This document shows positions 7,770-16,456 of a stretch of DNA of 64,000 nt, piece after piece (within the stretch, counting starts at the first letter, position 1; each line of letters opens with the position of its first letter). The stretch comes from Acidobacteriota bacterium (GTDB lineage Bacteria > Acidobacteriota > Blastocatellia > UBA7656), in NCBI GenBank assembly GCA_016201275.1, contig JACQDB010000138.1, positions 140,232-204,231 of the forward strand, in the 5' to 3' direction. Under the pieces are notes generated by a model. It was not told the DNA's origin, searched no databases, and saw nothing but the letters and a program-made list of their open reading frames with translations. The position numbers were made by a program, and so were the translations under genes.

Positions 7770-9179
7770 TTGAGAATCTACGAAATCAACTCGCGCCTGC
7801 GCTCTTCCGGTTTTCAACAAGTTACGGATGAAGAACTCACTCACTTAGCCAAGCTGGGCTTTAATTCGATATGGATGATGGGCGTATGGCAAATCAGCAA
7901 AGGCGCGAAAGGCATCTCGAAAATTATTGCCGAAGATTTTGAAGGCTCGCCTTACGCCATTCCGAATTACAAAATCAATAAAGACTTGGGCGGCAAAAAG
8001 TCCTTCAGCGATTTGGTCAAACGCGCTCACGCGGTGAATCTTTCGGTCGTGGTGGATTTCGTCTCCAATCATATGGCGCTGGATACGCCGTGGCTCAAAC
8101 GCCATCCGAATTTTTTTATACGCAGCGATGTCAAAGCCCGGCAGCAGAACACCGGCCAGTTTTTCCTGCACCCGACGGGCGAAGTCGTAGCCTTTGGGCG
8201 CGACCCGCACTTTCCGCCCTGGCACGATACGGCGCAGTTGGACTACACGGAGAAAAAACTGCGCGAGCGCATGACCAAAGTGCTTACACGCATCAGTCAA
8301 CTGGCCGACGGCGTGCGTTGCGATATGGCTATGCTGATTCTGCGCGACTATTTTCGCCAGCAGTGGTATCCCTTCGCTTCTACAGACTGGTTCGATGCGC
8401 GTATGCCCGAAGAGTTCTGGGACAAAGCCATACACGCCGTGAAAGCCTGCCGCACTGATTTCACTTTCATAGCCGAAAGTTATTGGGACAAAGAGCCGGA
8501 ACTCTTGGATATGGGCTTTGCTCTAGCCTATGAAAAGAAACTCTATGATGGACTGGTCGCCCGCAATGCTGCTTTGGTGACGGCAAGGCTTTTGCGAGGC
8601 CGCGCCGCTATGGAGAAGTCGCTCTACTTCATTGAAAATCATGATGAAGAACGCGCTGCCTCGCTCTTTGATCGAGAACATCATATGGCATCCGCCGCAT
8701 TGATTCTCTCGCTTCCCGGCTCGACTTTGATTCACGAAGGCCAGATGAGCGGGCGTCGGGAGCGTATGCCGGTGCAGCGTTTGCGCCCGTTGACCGCTGA
8801 ACCGGAGGACTTGGAATTGCAGTCGGCTTATGAACAATTGCTCACCGTCACCAAGGATGAAGTGTTTGCCAAAGGCGATTTTCAATTATTCGACAGCGAT
8901 GTGTACGGCGTCGTCGCGTACTTGCGCCAGACTTCCGAGCGGGTCATCGCCTATTGCGGACAGATCAGCGAGGCCTGGCACAACTTCAGCGCCACACCTT
9001 TGAACATCACGGCGCTGGCCCAAGCCTTACACGCCGAAGGCGAAATTCGCGTCACCAATCTATTGAACTCGCACGCCAAATTAATCGCAGCAAAAAACGG
9101 CTCCTACCATGTGCAACTCAACGAATTCGGCGCATCGCACGAAGCCCGCTTCTGCCTGTTGGAAGCCACGCTCGCTTGA
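7770..9179 (+). CDS. GH13 (alpha-amylase family) glycoside hydrolase
   Basis: A 469-residue TIM-barrel enzyme that should act on alpha-glucans or a related alpha-glucoside. The four GH13 signature regions are visible: DFVSNH (region I), DGVRCDMA with the nucleophile Asp (region II), FIAESYW with the acid/base Glu (region III) and FIENHDEER with the transition-state Asp (region IV). No signal peptide is seen, so it is probably cytoplasmic. It starts at TTG and is shorter than typical amylases; the exact subfamily and substrate are uncertain. It lies 45 bases upstream of hslV. Confidence 0.85.
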   Translation: MRIYEINSRLRSSGFQQVTDEELTHLAKLGFNSIWMMGVWQISKGAKGISKIIAEDFEGSPYAIPNYKINKDLGGKKSFSDLVKRAHAVNLSVVVDFVSNHMALDTPWLKRHPNFFIRSDVKARQQNTGQFFLHPTGEVVAFGRDPHFPPWHDTAQLDYTEKKLRERMTKVLTRISQLADGVRCDMAMLILRDYFRQQWYPFASTDWFDARMPEEFWDKAIHAVKACRTDFTFIAESYWDKEPELLDMGFALAYEKKLYDGLVARNAALVTARLLRGRAAMEKSLYFIENHDEERAASLFDREHHMASAALILSLPGSTLIHEGQMSGRRERMPVQRLRPLTAEPEDLELQSAYEQLLTVTKDEVFAKGDFQLFDSDVYGVVAYLRQTSERVIAYCGQISEAWHNFSATPLNITALAQALHAEGEIRVTNLLNSHAKLIAAKNGSYHVQLNEFGASHEARFCLLEATLA

Positions 9180-9224
9180 GTCGCAGTTTGACAAGCACTG
9201 TAGGCAAGTTTATATTCGGCTCTT

Positions 9225-9791
9225 ATGCAGGAGAATGATTTTAACCACCACTCGCGCCCGAAAATACGCAGCACCACTATCCTTTCCGTCCGTCGCAACA
9301 ATCAAGTAGCGGTCGCCGGAGACGGCCAAGTTTCTCTGCAAAACACCGTGATGAAGGCCAACGCCAAAAAGGTTCGCCGACTCTACAGCGATAAAATCAT
9401 CGCCGGTTTTGCCGGGTCAACCGCCGATGCCTTCACCCTCTTTGCGCGTTTTGAAGCCAAGCTCGAACAGTATCACGGCCAATTGCAACGCGCCGCCGTA
9501 GAGCTTGGCAAAGAGTGGCGCACCGATAAATATTTACGCAATCTGGAAGCCTTGTTAATTGTCGCCGACGCCACCACCTCGTTACTGATTTCCGGCGGCG
9601 GCGACGTGATTGAACCGGATGACGGTTTGCTGGCCATCGGCTCCGGCGGCCCTTTCGCCTTGGCGGCGGCGCGCGCGCTGTTGCGTAACACCGACCTTTC
9701 GGCCAGAGAGATCGCCGTGCAAGCCTTAACCATTGCCGGAGAAATCTGCGTCTTCACCAACGAAAATATCACCCTTGAAGAAATCGGCTGA
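9225..9791 (+). CDS. hslV: ATP-dependent protease subunit HslV
   Basis: The proteolytic subunit of the HslUV complex, a bacterial proteasome-like particle. After a 16-residue leader ([16 protein letters not shown]) comes the conserved TTILSVRR block, whose first Thr is the expected catalytic nucleophile. The typical GDGQVS, RRLY and [14 protein letters not shown] motifs follow, as does the end ICVFTNENI. No other in-frame start lies closer to the Thr, so the leader must be removed for activity. hslU follows after 73 bases. Confidence 0.95.
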   Translation: MQENDFNHHSRPKIRSTTILSVRRNNQVAVAGDGQVSLQNTVMKANAKKVRRLYSDKIIAGFAGSTADAFTLFARFEAKLEQYHGQLQRAAVELGKEWRTDKYLRNLEALLIVADATTSLLISGGGDVIEPDDGLLAIGSGGPFALAAARALLRNTDLSAREIAVQALTIAGEICVFTNENITLEEIG

Positions 9792-9864
9792 CGGCAACAG
9801 AGAAAAGCGCCAAGGGCAAGCGTTTGACGTTTGCATTCACCGGTCATCCGTCTAATATTGATCT

Positions 9865-11271
9865 ATGGTTATTTATCTTTCAGGAGAAGTAGAAAATCGT
9901 CCCAGGCTGGATGAAATGACGCCACGTCAAATCGTCGTCGAGTTGGACAAATACGTGGTCGGCCAGCACGCCGCCAAACGCGCCGTCGCCATCGCCTTAC
10001 GCAATCGTATGCGGCGCAAAAAATTGCCGCAGGATTTGGCGCAGGACGTGATGCCGAAAAACATCATTATGATTGGCTCGACCGGCATCGGCAAAACCGA
10101 AATCGCCCGCCGTCTGGCGCGCCTTTCCAATTCGCCGTTTCTCAAAGTTGAAGCGTCGAAATTCACAGAGGTCGGCTATGTAGGCCGTGATGTTGAATCC
10201 ATGATTCGTGACCTGGTGGAGATCGGTATAGACCTAGTGCGCGACGAAAAAATTAAAGAGGTCGAAGAAAAAGCTCGCCAGAATGCCGAAGAGCGTATGC
10301 TTGATTTACTGTTGCCGAGAACTCGACCGACCGAAGACGCTGCCGCCGAGGACGACGAAAGCGATTCGTCGTCGCTCGAACAATTCGAGCGCAGCCGCGA
10401 AAAATTTCGCCAGCAACTGCGCGAAGGTCGTTTGGACGCACGCATCGTCGAGATGGAAATTCAGGAGCGCAACTCTCCCGGCCATTTTGAAATCTTCACG
10501 CCGCAGGGCATCGAAGAGATGGACATCAATCTGCGCGATATGTTTCCCAATATGTTCGGCGGCGGTCGCCCCAAACAGAAAAAGATGCGCGTTGACGAGG
10601 CTTTGGAATACTTGATTCAGGAAGAGGAATCGAAACTCATAGACCTAGACCAGGTAGCGCGGCTGGCCATCGAGCGCGTCGAATCTTCGGGCATTATTTT
10701 TCTGGACGAGATAGACAAAATCGCCGGACGCGAAAGCGGTCACGGCCCGGACATCTCGCGCGAAGGTGTGCAGCGCGACATCTTGCCCATTGTCGAAGGC
10801 ACTACCGTCAACACGCGCTACGGCATGGTCAAAACCGATCACATCTTGTTTATCGCTGCCGGAGCCTTTCACGTATCGAAGCCCTCCGATTTGATTCCCG
10901 AATTGCAGGGGCGCTTCCCGATTCGCGTCGAACTCAAGCCCCTCACCATTGAAGATTTCAAGCGCATTTTAACCGAGCCGAAAAATTCCATCGTCCGACA
11001 ATACAAAGCGTTGCTCGAAACCGAAGGCATTGACGTGATCTTTACCGAAGATGCGATTGATGAGATTGCGCGCTTCGCCTTTTCGGTCAACGAAACCACC
11101 GAAGACATTGGCGCACGAAGATTGCACACGATTATGGAGACCTTGCTTGACGAATATTCGTTTGAAGGCCCCGACCTCGTGGATAAAAACGTCGTCGTTG
11201 ATGCCAAATATGTGGAGAAGCAACTAGCCGAAATCGTCAAGAACGAAGACCTCAGTCGCTACATTTTGTAA
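9865..11271 (+). CDS. hslU: HslUV ATPase subunit HslU
   Basis: AAA+ unfoldase that feeds substrates to HslV. Landmarks in the 468 residues are [17 protein letters not shown], Walker [26 protein letters not shown] (pore region), the variable I domain at about residues 110-240, Walker [25 protein letters not shown], the Arg-finger segment [11 protein letters not shown] and the conserved C-terminus DLSRYIL, which docks into HslV. The frame opens at ATG 9865; an ATG at 9916 (MTPRQIV) is the alternative start. It is probably co-transcribed with hslV. Confidence 0.96.
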   Translation: MVIYLSGEVENRPRLDEMTPRQIVVELDKYVVGQHAAKRAVAIALRNRMRRKKLPQDLAQDVMPKNIIMIGSTGIGKTEIARRLARLSNSPFLKVEASKFTEVGYVGRDVESMIRDLVEIGIDLVRDEKIKEVEEKARQNAEERMLDLLLPRTRPTEDAAAEDDESDSSSLEQFERSREKFRQQLREGRLDARIVEMEIQERNSPGHFEIFTPQGIEEMDINLRDMFPNMFGGGRPKQKKMRVDEALEYLIQEEESKLIDLDQVARLAIERVESSGIIFLDEIDKIAGRESGHGPDISREGVQRDILPIVEGTTVNTRYGMVKTDHILFIAAGAFHVSKPSDLIPELQGRFPIRVELKPLTIEDFKRILTEPKNSIVRQYKALLETEGIDVIFTEDAIDEIARFAFSVNETTEDIGARRLHTIMETLLDEYSFEGPDLVDKNVVVDAKYVEKQLAEIVKNEDLSRYIL

Positions 11272-11355
11272 AAAGGAAAAAGGCAAAAGTGATTGGCAAA
11301 GGGTTCGGGCTTTCCAGAAAAAAGATTCCGGCAAACCAGATAGTTGGAACGACCT

Positions 11356-11437
11356 GTACGGGCGACCCTCTGTGGTCGTTCCAGCCTGAACAGCCAGCGC
11401 TTTCCACGAAGGGGCGACCACAGAGGGTCGCTCGTAC
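11356..11437. repeat. REP-like inverted repeat, GTACGGGCGACC family
   Basis: Arms at 11356-11378 and 11415-11437 are 23 bases long, inverted, with one mismatch (GTACGGGCGACC... against GTACGAGCGACC...). The same core appears as a compact hairpin at 29737-29767 and 49971-50007. It lies just before the ATG of the lipoprotein gene, so it could affect that message. Confidence 0.8.
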
Positions 11438-11447
11438 CTGTGGGCGA

Positions 11448-12629
11448 ATGATTATAGAAAAACCCCTTCTGAAATCCTATCGCCAACTACAGCATTTCAC
11501 CTTGCGCTTTTTGCCTTTTCAAAAATTGGTTCGCCTTTTGCCTTTTGCCTTTTGCCTTTTTACTTTTGCCTTATGCCTGCTCTTCTCGGCTTGCGGTAAA
11601 GTTAGCGCACCGATTCCTCCGGCGCGTCTGACCGAGCGCACCAGTGAACTTTCCGCCCTGCAACGCGGCTCGAAAATTTTACTTTCGTGGCCTGCTCCGG
11701 CGCTCACCAAAGACGACAAATCTTCTTCGTATGTCGCTCGCGTGGACATCTACCGCTTGGTCGAGTTGCGTCATCAAGAGCCGGTGCTGGACGTTGAAGA
11801 TTATGAAAACGAGGCGCAAATCATTGGCTTTTTAGATCGCGCCACCATCGAAACGCAATTGACTTCGCTAGGTCATCTGGAGTTTTCCGACGCGGTGAAT
11901 TTACAGCAAGCGCCAGCCGGTGCGCGTCTGCGTTACGCGGTGCGCTATGTCAACAAACGCGGTCAGCAAGCCGCCTTTTCCAATACCGTAACGCTTGAAC
12001 CGGTCGCACGCATTGCGCTGGAACCGGCCAACCTGCATCTCGCAGGGCAACAACAGGACGAGGTTTTTCTGGAATGGGAAGCGCCAAAGACCAATGTGGA
12101 CGGCACTACACCTGCCGCTGTGGTGGGCTATAATCTGTATCGCGTCCGCGCCAATCGCAAAAGCGCCCGCGAAGCGTTAAATGACGAACCGTTGACCGCG
12201 ACCCATTTTGTTGATCGCACCTTTCAATACAAAAACGAATATGCTTATTTTGTGCGCTCGCTGTCGCAGGGCAGCAACGGTTTGATCGAAAGCGCTGACA
12301 GTCAACCGCTGACCCTCACGCCGCTTGATACCTTCGCGCCCGTTGCGCCCAATCCGGTTTCCATCGCTTCGGCCAACGGCGTCATCAGTCTCTTCTGGCC
12401 TGGCTCGACGGAAAAAGATGTGGTGCGCTACCAAGTTTATCGCGCTACGACAGCGGATGCGGAAGCAAAAGACTGGCAGAAAATCGCTACGCTGGAAGCC
12501 AAGTTTGTCACCTTCCGCGATGACAAGGTGACGCTTGATAATCGCTATTTTTATCGCGTCACGGCGGTTGATCGCTTCGCTAACGAAAGCCCGCCATCGC
12601 TCGTCGTCAGTGAAACCGCGCATCCATAA
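11448..12629 (+). CDS. Lipoprotein with fibronectin type III-like domains
   Basis: The frame is open further upstream but runs through a repeat; ATG 11448 gives 393 residues with a Phe/Leu-rich signal segment and a lipobox LLFSAC followed by Gly, so it is probably a lipid-anchored protein. The rest reads as three beta-sandwich units, each with the FN3-like pattern of Trp-x-x-P then YNLYRVRAN / YQVYRATTADAEAK and a 'YRVTAVD' type ending. These suggest surface or periplasmic binding or scaffolding. No enzyme motif is visible. It faces the next gene tail to tail. Confidence 0.7.
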   Translation: MIIEKPLLKSYRQLQHFTLRFLPFQKLVRLLPFAFCLFTFALCLLFSACGKVSAPIPPARLTERTSELSALQRGSKILLSWPAPALTKDDKSSSYVARVDIYRLVELRHQEPVLDVEDYENEAQIIGFLDRATIETQLTSLGHLEFSDAVNLQQAPAGARLRYAVRYVNKRGQQAAFSNTVTLEPVARIALEPANLHLAGQQQDEVFLEWEAPKTNVDGTTPAAVVGYNLYRVRANRKSAREALNDEPLTATHFVDRTFQYKNEYAYFVRSLSQGSNGLIESADSQPLTLTPLDTFAPVAPNPVSIASANGVISLFWPGSTEKDVVRYQVYRATTADAEAKDWQKIATLEAKFVTFRDDKVTLDNRYFYRVTAVDRFANESPPSLVVSETAHP

Positions 12630-12643
12630 TCACCGGCAAAAAG

Positions 12644-12681
12644 GCCAAGGCCAAAGCGGCAGTTTCCACTTTGGCCTTGGC
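12644..12681. terminator. Perfect 13-bp hairpin between convergent genes
   Basis: GCCAAGGCCAAAG (12644-12656) pairs with CTTTGGCCTTGGC (12669-12681) around a 12-base loop. It sits between two convergent genes and likely ends both transcripts or protects their 3' ends; no strong T-tract follows. Confidence 0.6.
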
Positions 12682-12710
12682 ATCAAGCGTACAACCAACG
12701 CGAAAACGAT

Positions 12711-13334
12711 TTACTCAATTTTCTTGATGCTGCCGACAAAGGCGGCAATATCCTTGCTGTGCTTTTCGTACATTCCCGGCGCGGCAAACGACAACGCATA
12801 GACCGGCTTTTTGGCGTCAATCACATGAGCGCTCCATTCCAGCATTGCGCCATTCTCTTTATACGTAGCCGTGCCTTCGATATTAATCACGGACATCCCA
12901 TTGAGCGTGGTTTTTTCGGCTTTTGAAGTGGTCTTGATGTCTTTGAAGCTTTTGGCAAGCTCGGCATCCAGCGCATTCAACGCCTCATCCACGGTGCTTT
13001 CTTTGGGAACCCAGAACGAGATGCTGATAGAACTATCGGCGGCGGTAGCGGTCAACACTTCAGCGTCTTTTTCCACCTTCCAGTCTTTCGGCACTTCAAA
13101 CTGAATACCGGCTTCGGCATGGGTAAAGATGTTGTCGCCATCGGCTGCCGTGGCTGCCGGTTTCACATCGCTCTTGGTTTCGGCGGGTTTGGTTTCCGCC
13201 GGTTTGGTTTCGGCAGGTTTCGCGGTCGCTGTGGTATTGCTGTTTGCCGGTTTCGCCGGCTCTGCTTTTTTTCCGCAAGCGCCAGCAAAGATGGCAGCAG
13301 CGGTGAGGATTACCAGCCAGATTAAGTTTTTCAT
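12711..13334 (-). CDS. Hypothetical lipoprotein, PsbP/DUF1795-like domain
   Basis: A 207-residue exported protein. The N-terminus is a signal peptide ending in a lipobox (IFAGAC-GKK), so it should be lipid-anchored. Residues 27-65 are a Thr/Ala/Pro/Lys linker with the PAETK pentapeptide repeated three times. From about residue 70 it has AGIQFEVPKDWKVEKDAEV and a C-terminal FVGSIKKIE, the pattern of PsbP/DUF1795-like stress-type domains. Function unknown. Confidence 0.7.
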   Translation of the reverse strand: MKNLIWLVILTAAAIFAGACGKKAEPAKPANSNTTATAKPAETKPAETKPAETKSDVKPAATAADGDNIFTHAEAGIQFEVPKDWKVEKDAEVLTATAADSSISISFWVPKESTVDEALNALDAELAKSFKDIKTTSKAEKTTLNGMSVINIEGTATYKENGAMLEWSAHVIDAKKPVYALSFAAPGMYEKHSKDIAAFVGSIKKIE

Positions 13335-13480
13335 TAGAGGTCATTCTCCATTTCGATTTAGTTCTAAAGCCGGATGCAAGCCGCATCAGAACTTCAGAGA
13401 GGTTTAAGGTTCTGCAACAGACCGACAGCGGGGGCGAACGGTTTTCAATCTGTCATGATGCAGCAATCATCGTTGCCACA

Positions 13481-13500
13481 GATGTCAACCAGTTGACATC
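13481..13500. promoter_or_regulatory. Perfect palindrome upstream of lipoprotein gene
   Basis: GATGTCAAC-CA-GTTGACATC is a perfect 9+2+9 palindrome about 150 bases upstream of the lipoprotein start at 13334 and 11 bases past the stop of the gene at 13512-13940. The size suits a dimeric repressor operator; a short hairpin terminator is the alternative. Confidence 0.4.
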
Positions 13501-13511
13501 CAGTAATTGTC

Positions 13512-13940
13512 TCAACGCGAATATTTATCAATGAAATCGCTGACCATATGATGGAGGATTTCATCAATCGCATCTACCACTGCCGCTTCACGGTCTTCGT
13601 GCCAATCGGCGCAATCCGAATGAACCAGAAAATGATGGTTGTCGCTTAGTTCCAATTTCACATGGAGGTGCAGATAACCCGCGCCATCGGTATGCGAAAC
13701 AACGAAATGCGCGGCTTCCAACCAGTCGGCCACCAACTGCGCTACCGATTCCATCGTATGACCGTCAATCTGTCCATGAATTTCGACTTGGACTAGAACG
13801 TGCTTCTCGACATTCGAGAAGACCAACGTGTTGCCCGGCGCATAGGCCAGTGAACGGGCGCTGAAGCTGCTGAGAAACACCATAGCGAGGATGGCAAAGG
13901 AGACCGTTTTCAGGCGAAGGGGGCGATCAAATATTTTCAT
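13512..13940 (-). CDS. Hypothetical secreted protein
   Basis: A 142-residue protein with a signal peptide: basic start, hydrophobic FAILAMVFLSSF and a SARSLAYA cleavage region. The mature part is His- and Asp-rich (SHTDGAGYLHLHVKLE, HSDCADWHEDRE), with a helical C-terminus. A metal-binding role is conceivable but no family is recognised. It is in tandem with the lipoprotein gene downstream. Confidence 0.6.
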   Translation of the reverse strand: MKIFDRPLRLKTVSFAILAMVFLSSFSARSLAYAPGNTLVFSNVEKHVLVQVEIHGQIDGHTMESVAQLVADWLEAAHFVVSHTDGAGYLHLHVKLELSDNHHFLVHSDCADWHEDREAAVVDAIDEILHHMVSDFIDKYSR

Positions 13941-14156
13941 GTTCTTATATTTTTTTCCTTTTTGGTGCTGGTATATCGGGCAGTGCAGTTATGTGGTGCT
14001 GCAATAACGCCACGCAAGAGTGCCATATTTCAGGGGTTCCTTCAAGTCAGGAAGAGATAAAAGCCAGGTATTTTTGGTGGAGAATGTTTACCGATGATCT
14101 TCCTTCGGCGACCTCAACAAAATGCTGTAGGGGTTGTGCAAATCACCGCACGGCGT

Positions 14157-14648
14157 TCAACTCTCCAACATTTTCGGAATCAAAAACCATAGCAACTTGC
14201 CTTTGCCATCTTCCACATCTTGCCATTGGTCTATGGCAAACTCTATGCAGGCGAGCGCCGCTGTCGGCATCTGGCGTTCCGCGCCAATCAAGCGCGACAA
14301 CAGATTTTCAAAGCCCGGATTGTGACCGACCAGCAACACCACCTCATAGTCCGCCTTGATATGGCGCACCAACTTGAGCAACTCTGCCGCCGAAGCTTCG
14401 TAGATGGTTGGCTCGAACTCAACTACGGCCTCAAGCTCTGCGGCGGTAGTAAACAACTCCATCGTCTCACGGGCGCGAGTCGCTGGCGAACACAAAACCA
14501 ACTGCGGCGCGATGCCCTGTTGTTTCAACGCCGCGCCCATGCGCGGCGCATCGCGCAATCCACGTTTTGCCAACGGGCGTTCAATATCGCGCTGCCGCAT
14601 ATCAGCCCAATCCGATTTCGCGTGACGTAACAATAACAACGTCTTCAT
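14157..14648 (-). CDS. sixA: SixA-type histidine phosphatase
   Basis: Histidine-phosphatase superfamily protein of 163 residues starting MKTLLLLRHAKSDWAD, with the RH-A signature holding the phospho-accepting His. Further landmarks are ERPLAKRGLRDAPRMG, LCSPATRARETMELF and VLLVGHNPGFENLLSRL, which carries the second catalytic His. SixA removes phosphate from histidine-containing phosphotransfer proteins; other substrates are possible. ATG 14648 has GGAGTG upstream and is preferred over the ATG-open extension to 14687. Confidence 0.88.
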   Translation of the reverse strand: MKTLLLLRHAKSDWADMRQRDIERPLAKRGLRDAPRMGAALKQQGIAPQLVLCSPATRARETMELFTTAAELEAVVEFEPTIYEASAAELLKLVRHIKADYEVVLLVGHNPGFENLLSRLIGAERQMPTAALACIEFAIDQWQDVEDGKGKLLWFLIPKMLES

Positions 14649-15103
14649 ATTTTTCACTCCTTCAAGCGGCAGTTGACCTACTGCCAAACCCTTATCAAAA
14701 TGGCGTCGCTGACCGCTCGATCACCAACGGCGTTCGCAAGCGGTAAATCCAGCGTCACAACGAGCGCCAGCAAAGCGCGAAACCAGCTTCCGATTGTGGG
14801 TAATTGGCTCGGCATCCTTGCTCGAAAATCTAGCACAAGCACAGTCATCATCAAAGCACGACGCTTGGTCTAGTCAAGACGACGGCAGCAAGTTGGGAAG
14901 CGTCGGCCTACGGCTTACGGGCCTTGGCCTTCAACGGCGCACCATTTTTGCGAGCCAAACTTCACTGGCGTACTTCTACAATACGTGGTTGGTCGCTAGA
15001 GCATAAAAAAAATTTGCCGCCTGTGATTAGGTTGCATATCCCTTCCTTTGTTATAATCCGCTTTGCGTTTCGCGGGCTTGGAAACCGATTCATCGAAATT
15101 GTC
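14649..15103. other. Intergenic region, no gene seen
   Basis: The 455 bases between sixA and the first permease gene have open frames on the + strand but none with a plausible start or family. CGTCGGCCTACGGCTTACGG near 14902 is repeat-like. The promoter of the permease pair should lie near 15040-15100, where the sequence becomes AT-richer. Confidence 0.4.
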
Positions 15104-16330
15104 ATGAATAAATTTATCGAAGCAGCCGCTATCGCCATCTCCTCGATTCTGTCGCATAAGCTGCGCGCTTTTTTAACCTTGCTCGGCGTCATCATAGGCG
15201 TCTTTGTAGTCACTGCCGTTGCCACCGTCATTGAAGGCGCGAATGTTTATATCAAAGAAAAAATCGCCACGCTTGGCACAGGCGTCTTCCGCGTTCAAAA
15301 AGCCAGTCTGACTTTTGGCGACTTTCAAAAATTTCAGGAAGCCTTTCGCAAGAATCCCGATTTGAAAATGGAAGACCTGTATGCCTTGCGCGACCAAGTC
15401 TCGCTGGCCACACAGATCGGCGCGCAGGATGGTAGTTCGCGGTCGGTCAAATACGGCAACACCGCCGTTGATGGCGTCGGCACTCAAGGCGTTACGCCGA
15501 ACATGATTTATTTATCTAACGTCGAAGTCGCGCAAGGTCGTTATATTTCCGATGCCGATGAAGAGAGCCGCCGCTATGTGGCCTATATCGGCGCAGAGGT
15601 CGCCACCAAACTTTTCCCCAATGAAGACCCTCTGGGAAAGACCATCAAGATTGGCAAGGATGAATACACCGTCATCGGCGTAGCCAAAGCGTTGGGAACG
15701 GTGCTGGGATTTTCGCAGGACAACTTCATACACATACCGATGTCCACCTACCTGAAAGTTTTTGGCAATCGGCGTTCGTTGACGTTGGTCATACGTGCGC
15801 GTGAAGGAGTGCCGCTGGAAAGCGCGCAAGACCAAGTGCGGTTGGTGCTGCGAACCCGTCACAAACGCGACTACAATCAGGAAGACGATTTCGCTTTCAC
15901 CTCTGACGAAACCACCGAACAAACTTTGGGGACGATTACCAAGACCGTCGCCTCCGTAGCGTTTCCGGTGGTCGGCATTTCTCTGGTCATCGGCGGCATC
16001 GTGATTATGAACATCATGCTGGCAACAGTCACCGAACGCACACGCGAGATCGGCATACGCAAATCATTGGGCGCAACCCGACGCGACATCCTGGTGCAAT
16101 TTCTGGTGGAATCGGCGATGCTTTCTTTGATGGGTGGAATTTTCGGTTTGCTGCTGGCCCTTATCGTCATGACGGTGGTGGGACGAATCGCACCGATTCC
16201 CGTAGCCATTCCGGTTTACGCCCCCGTCGTCGCTATCTTGGTTTCAACGCTCACAGGGTTATTTTTCGGCATCTATCCGGCGAACCGCGCCGCACGCCTC
16301 GACCCCATCGTGGCGCTGCGAGCGGACTGA
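15104..16330 (+). CDS. MacB/FtsX-type ABC transporter permease
   Basis: A 408-residue permease with one N-terminal transmembrane helix (LRAFLTLLGVIIGVFVVTAV), a large extracytoplasmic MacB-type domain (about residues 50-270, including VIGVAKALGTVLGFSQDNF) and three C-terminal helices with IMNIMLATVTERTREIGIRK and the end ANRAARLDPIVALRAD. The MacB family works with an ATPase to move or pull substrates out of the envelope; no ATPase is in this window. ATG 15104 is preferred over the long upstream extension because homologues start MNKFIEA-like. Confidence 0.88.
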   Translation: MNKFIEAAAIAISSILSHKLRAFLTLLGVIIGVFVVTAVATVIEGANVYIKEKIATLGTGVFRVQKASLTFGDFQKFQEAFRKNPDLKMEDLYALRDQVSLATQIGAQDGSSRSVKYGNTAVDGVGTQGVTPNMIYLSNVEVAQGRYISDADEESRRYVAYIGAEVATKLFPNEDPLGKTIKIGKDEYTVIGVAKALGTVLGFSQDNFIHIPMSTYLKVFGNRRSLTLVIRAREGVPLESAQDQVRLVLRTRHKRDYNQEDDFAFTSDETTEQTLGTITKTVASVAFPVVGISLVIGGIVIMNIMLATVTERTREIGIRKSLGATRRDILVQFLVESAMLSLMGGIFGLLLALIVMTVVGRIAPIPVAIPVYAPVVAILVSTLTGLFFGIYPANRAARLDPIVALRAD

Positions 16331-16331
16331 A

Positions 16332-16370
16332 AGTCTGGAGTCTGGAGTCGGGTGTCCGGTGTCGGACTCC
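16332..16370. repeat. GTCTGGAGTC-type micro-repeat
   Basis: AGTCTGGAGTCTGGAGTCGG then TGTCCGGTGTCGGACTCC is made of near-identical 10-base units. The same units appear in a long inverted array inside hyuB at 56855-56975. It lies between the two permease genes. Confidence 0.55.
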
Positions 16371-16456
16371 AATGTTTGGCTGGCTTATCAAAGTGGTTGA
16401 ATTTCAAAAATCAGTTCGGCTCTTTCGACGCCGGACTACCGACCAAAGGCGAGTTT

